From Botryosphaeria dothidea (taxonomy: Eukaryota > Ascomycota > Dothideomycetes > Botryosphaeriales > Botryosphaeriaceae): a DNA stretch of 64,000 bases. The DNA lies in assembly GCA_011503125.2 (NCBI GenBank), contig WWBZ02000033.1, forward strand, positions 124,001 through 188,000, read 5' to 3'. The stretch's first letter is position 1; each line of letters opens with the position of its first letter. The notes under the pieces are model-generated. The model searched no databases and was not told the origin of the DNA. It saw only the letters and a list, made by a program, of their open reading frames with translations. This document shows positions 60,483 to 64,000 of the stretch, in pieces. Both the position numbers and the translations under genes were made by a program.

Positions 60483-62517
60483 ATGTCCAGCAGGGGCTAC
60501 GGAAATGAGCTATCTCGATCGACCCACAGTGTAGATGATTTTGAAAAAAACGTTGGTGTCTTCACAAGGTCTGATCATGACCCCTATGAAGTCTCGTTCG
60601 ATGGAGATCAAGACCCCATGTGTCCGCGACGCATGCCGTTGGCACAGAAGTGGCTTATCGTGGTCATTATCTGTACGGGCACCTTATGCGTGTAAGTCTA
60701 ATGCGTGCCTGGGCTCTTATCTTACAAGTTGGACGATGGAAGGCTGATCAAGCGATTGAAGAACGTGTGCCAGTTCGATTTACACCACTACCTATGCCCA
60801 GATCAATGTTGAGTTTGGCACAACATCCCTTATCTCGACTCTCAGTCTATCGTCTTTTGTCCTGGGAATTGCTCTTGGGCCATTACTCACCAGTCCATTG
60901 AGTGAGTATTACGGACGGGGACCGATTTACCTTGTCTCATGGTCAATGTTCACGATTTGGACCATCCCATCTGCTGTTGGCAAAAACATCGAGACGCTGG
61001 TCGTAGCCCGATTTTTCAACGGTTTTGCCGGTGGCACTTTTCTCTCCGTTGCTGGAGGAATGATGGGAGATGTGTTCTCGCGCAGTGAGATCCAAACGCC
61101 AATGGTCCTCATCTCATCGGCGCCGTTCATCGGACCCTCTTTGGGCCCCATGATAGGTGGTGTCATCAATTACTGCGCACATTGGAGGTGGACCTTTTAC
61201 TTTGTCATCATCTGGTCCACCATTCTCTGGTTATCAATCGTCTGCTTCGCTCCGGAAACTTACCATCCCATAAAGCTACGGACTAAAGCTGAAAGGCTTC
61301 GGAGGAAAACAGGAAATGAATGGTATAAAGCTCCCATGGAAAAAGGCATAAGATCTGATGAAATAAAATGGGCGAATCAATCATAATGAGTAAATGAATG
61401 ACTGAATTCTTAAGTAACTAGAGACTATCTGCAACTAAATAGAAGTAGTTGACAAATCATCAGACTGAATGCCAAATATCAAAAACAGAATTGATACCAT
61501 GATAGTCGAACTTGTGTATGAAAGCTGATATATAAGCATTGCAGATCAGGTTACAGCTGATCTCAATTTCCATCAAGATCAAAGAGGAAGATCATAGCAC
61601 TCTCGCTCCTGCGGCCGTTCCAACTCCTCTTACTGGAGCCCATGTGCCTTTGCTTGAACCTTTACTCGGCTATCTTGTTGGGCATCTTGTACTTATTCTT
61701 CGGAGCCTTTCCCCTAGTGTTTCGAACAAACCATGACACGAACCTCTGGCAGGTCGGTCTCACGTTTTTAGGGATCATAAGTGGGATGCTCGTAGCAGCC
61801 GCCAGCAACCCGCTCTGGTCTCGCATCCGTGAGCGCCTGCTAGATGAGCAAGAAAAAGGCCCTGTAGGAGGCGAACCCGAGTTCAGACTGCCTCCAGCTA
61901 TTTTGGGTGGCGTCCTTATCCCTGCTGGTTTGTTTTGGTTTGGGTGGACGACGTACCCAAGCATCAATTGGATAATACCGATTTTGGGGTCGGTTGTGTT
62001 TGGGTGTGGGTGAGTCCATTTTATTCGGATGAAGATTCATCTGTTCTTCTGCGATAGCTACCCTCTTAGACAAATGATGAACTAACCTGTCCAATTCGAG
62101 TAGGACGCTATTGGCATTCACTGGGATATTCACATATCTTGTACGAGTGTTCCCATGTTGACTAATCATTGCAAACTTGAATCTCACTGCTTGTATAGGT
62201 GGATACCTATCCCCAGTACGCTGCATCAGCACTCGCTTCTAGCGGCTTCACAAGATGTTCGTTTGCAGGTACGTTTGCGCTGCAGGGATATGAGATGAGG
62301 AAGATAGTTGGCGGGTCTACTGTCACCCAGAGAACTAACGTTGCGTGGAATAGCGGCATTTCCTCTCTTTGGGATCCAAATGTATGAGGGATTAGGATAT
62401 CAGTGGGCTACGAGTATCCTTGCATTTCTGACAGCTGCCATGATGCCGTTCCCATGGCTATTCTTCAAATATGGAAAGATGCTCCGAGAGAAAAGTCGGT
62501 TCGCCGTCACTACGTAA
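60483..62517 (+). pseudogene. MFS multidrug exporter split by a 219-bp insertion
   Basis: Five exons: 60483-60691, 60774-62009, 62104-62140, 62199-62268 and 62354-62517. The protein is a DHA1 polyamine/multidrug exporter of the TPO/FLU1 type. It has Y-T-T-T-Y-A-Q at helix 1, the L-S-E-Y-Y-G-R-G-P motif A, G-P-S-L-G-P-M-I-G-G motif C, W-R-W-T-F-Y, and L-L-E-P-M-C-L after the central loop. Exon 2 is interrupted at 61356-61580 by sequence with stop codons flanked by the direct repeat AAGATC (61350-61355 and 61575-61580). The coding frame is the same on both sides, and without the insert plus one repeat the protein would be 496 residues, normal for the family. The insert lacks usable splice sites, so I call the gene broken. 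Confidence 0.78.
61356..61574. mobile_element. Small insertion (MITE-like?) with 6-bp target duplication
   Basis: 219 bases of A/T-rich sequence in the central loop of the MFS gene, bounded by AAGATC repeats. The ends (TGATGAAAT and, reversed, GATGGAAAT) share an imperfect inverted repeat. No coding potential and no second copy seen in the window. CA and TG are normal, so it is not RIPped. Confidence 0.5.
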
Positions 62518-62822
62518 TGTAGCCAATATAAAATCGTGAGCCATTCAGAGCAGAGAGCGTTGCGTAGATTTGAAGTTGCCTCTTTCGCAAATGAGTTTAT
62601 GGATGGGAACGCAGTGAGCGGCGGCGTTTCAAGACCCGTCGTGTCCCAAAAAGGGAAAGCCCCGCGACGCCTTAGGCCGGTGCTAGCTCGATGGCAAAAG
62701 TTAATAACCTCGGTGTCTCGGTGTCTTGCTACGGGCGAAGTCTCGGTGTCTTGGCTGACGTGCACAACCTCGCCTTCATTTGCACTCTCGTCCCTCGCTT
62801 TTTCACAACATCGTGCGTGGTA
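62518..62822. promoter_or_regulatory. Upstream region of the right-hand regulator
   Basis: 305 bases. A CGGTGTCTCGGTGTC tandem (7-base unit CGGTGTC) lies near 62710-62726 and recurs as CGGTGTC near 62750. No TATA box. Confidence 0.4.
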
Positions 62823-64000
62823 ATGGTTCAAGCGAGCGGCAACATCCCTTCGAGCACGCCCTCGCCGCTTCTCCGCCGTGCACGAGTCGATTGTAAGGCG
62901 TGTAACGCGAGGCGGGTGAACTGTGACGCAGCTGAGGGCCAACCCTGCTGGCACTGCCGCACGCGCCAAACTTCGTGTGAGTTAATCCAATCGAGACGGG
63001 GGAAGTATGTGGGTGTCGGACTCCAATGCAACCAACTATCGCGCACCGAAGCTAAAGACGTCGCAGACATTCTCGGCAGAGGCAACGCGCTCCCCGAGAC
63101 ACATCTGCTGCTCCTTTGGCTCAGCCAAGTCCCCAAGCCGTGACTTCCGAAGCTATTTCCATCGCAGACGGCACGGAAGGAGCCACGCCGCCGCGACAAA
63201 GAGACCGAGACGAGGGCCTTGAGCTGTTCCCTACTGAAACAGCCGTGCTCCAACCTACCCGCTGAACGCAGGCCGAATCATTACAACAGACTTCTCACGC
63301 ACAACGCCATGAAAGGTACTTTCGTCTCGCTTACGTCGTCGAGGTCGTCTACAAACATCAAGAAGGTTCGACTGAGTCCTTGAAGGTTCACTACTCGATC
63401 CCAGCTTCTATTGGACCAGCATCGAATCATGGCCCTCGGGCGGAAGGCATGTTCTCCATAGGAGAGGCTCTGACAATGCCGGCCCGAGGCGTGGCCGATC
63501 AACTGATCCGTTGCTTCTTCGAGACCATTCACCCAGCCTATCCAGTCTTTGATCGGAGAAATTTCAGGGAGCTGTACCTTCAGGGCAAGGCCTCCCCACT
63601 AGTCCTTCAGACTATCTTTCTCTTGGGATTTACCGTCTCTAGCGGGGAGCTTGTCCATGCGGCTGAGTACAGTGACCGAGCCACCGCAAGAAAGACGCAT
63701 TATCTTCGTGCCAAGGCATTGTACGATGCGGACTACGAGATTGATCCCATGAACACTGTAGCGTTTCCTCTGCTGCTTGGATTCTGGTGGGCTGGGTATG
63801 ACGAACAGAAGGATACATGTTGTTGGGTTGGATGCGCAGTCATTGTCGCACAGTCCTTGGGGATGCACCGCTCGTGCGTCAGCCCAACTCAGCTCGTGGA
63901 GACTTGCTGACACAGCGATTCAGCACAATCACGCTCTGTGATGAGCCCGAAAGTGAAGGGTTTGCGGAGGCGAATATGGTGGTCGATATATGTATTATAC
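62823..64000 (+). CDS. Zn2Cys6 transcription factor, CTF1-like, partial and possibly broken
   Basis: Exon 1 (62823-63004) encodes a complete zinc cluster: Cys24, 27, 34, 42, 45 and 52, C-x2-C-x6-C-x7-C-x2-C-x6-C. An intron (63005-63066) leads to a basic linker. That frame continues open except for TGA at 63263-63265, after which the same frame enters the fungal-specific domain (V-H-Y-S-I-P, then I-H-P-A-Y-P-V-F-D-R-R-N-F near 63520-63570, F-W-W near 63783). A 46-base intron (about 63220-63266) could skip the stop but would shift the frame. So either the stop is real or the gene model around 63200-63400 is more complex. A further intron at about 63873-63916 restores K-G-L-R-R-R-I-W-W near the window edge, where the gene is cut off. 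Confidence 0.68.

Overview
The window is from the genome of a filamentous ascomycete (Pezizomycotina). Short spliceosomal introns (46-95 nt), Zn2Cys6 and bZIP regulators, fungal MFS exporters and a repeat island erased by repeat-induced point mutation (RIP) all point there. I cannot name the species.

Bases 1 to about 31,800 are a repeat island with almost no CA or TG dinucleotides (none seen in the first 600 bases). CpG is kept, and stop codons fill every frame, which is the product of RIP (CpA to TpA on both strands). The relics are nested. There are three copies of a Tad1-type LINE (1-4885 forward, 5785-8545 reverse, 12965-13335 forward). At least four Ty3/Gypsy relics are present, one of them full length (22695-30557) with 487-bp LTRs and an ACTAA target duplication. 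Three copies of a tRNA-derived SINE (8967-9484, 11948-12556, 14673-15184) each have perfect 14-17 bp target duplications, and the SINE 3' end resembles that of the LINE. No living gene was found in this island.

Between 31.8 and 32.6 kb the composition changes abruptly. Two little-mutated LTR remnants lie there, the second fused directly to the last exon of a beheaded MFS transporter (32571-32733).

From 33.7 kb to the right edge the DNA is ordinary and gene-dense and looks like a secondary-metabolite cluster. In order: a TDT-family transporter (33688-35196); an MFS transporter (35821-37455, reverse); a small TMEM205-like membrane protein (37816-38436); a fused isocyanide synthase and TauD-type dioxygenase (38848-41120); a Zn2Cys6 regulator (41352-43407); a broken MFS transporter (43457-45237, reverse); a DIT2-like P450 (45771-47457, reverse); a Yap-type bZIP regulator (48436-49482); a FAD monooxygenase (49551-51044, reverse); a medium-chain reductase (51556-52667, reverse); a SnoaL-like protein (52967-53543); an O-methyltransferase (54048-55523, reverse); a DHA2 exporter (55960-57902); a broken PLP aminotransferase (58047-59813, reverse); an MFS transporter split by a 219-bp insertion (60483-62517); and a second Zn2Cys6 regulator running off the right edge.

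The isocyanide synthase, DIT2-like P450, bZIP and O-methyltransferase match the xanthocillin (xan) gene set of Aspergillus. The monooxygenase, reductase and SnoaL-like protein would add further tailoring. Inferred model: the synthase turns an aromatic amino acid into an isocyanide, its dioxygenase domain desaturates it, the P450 couples or oxidises it, and the other enzymes decorate it before export. The core enzymes look intact. Two transporters and the aminotransferase carry clear lesions and the right-hand regulator may do so, so the periphery seems to be decaying or remodelled.
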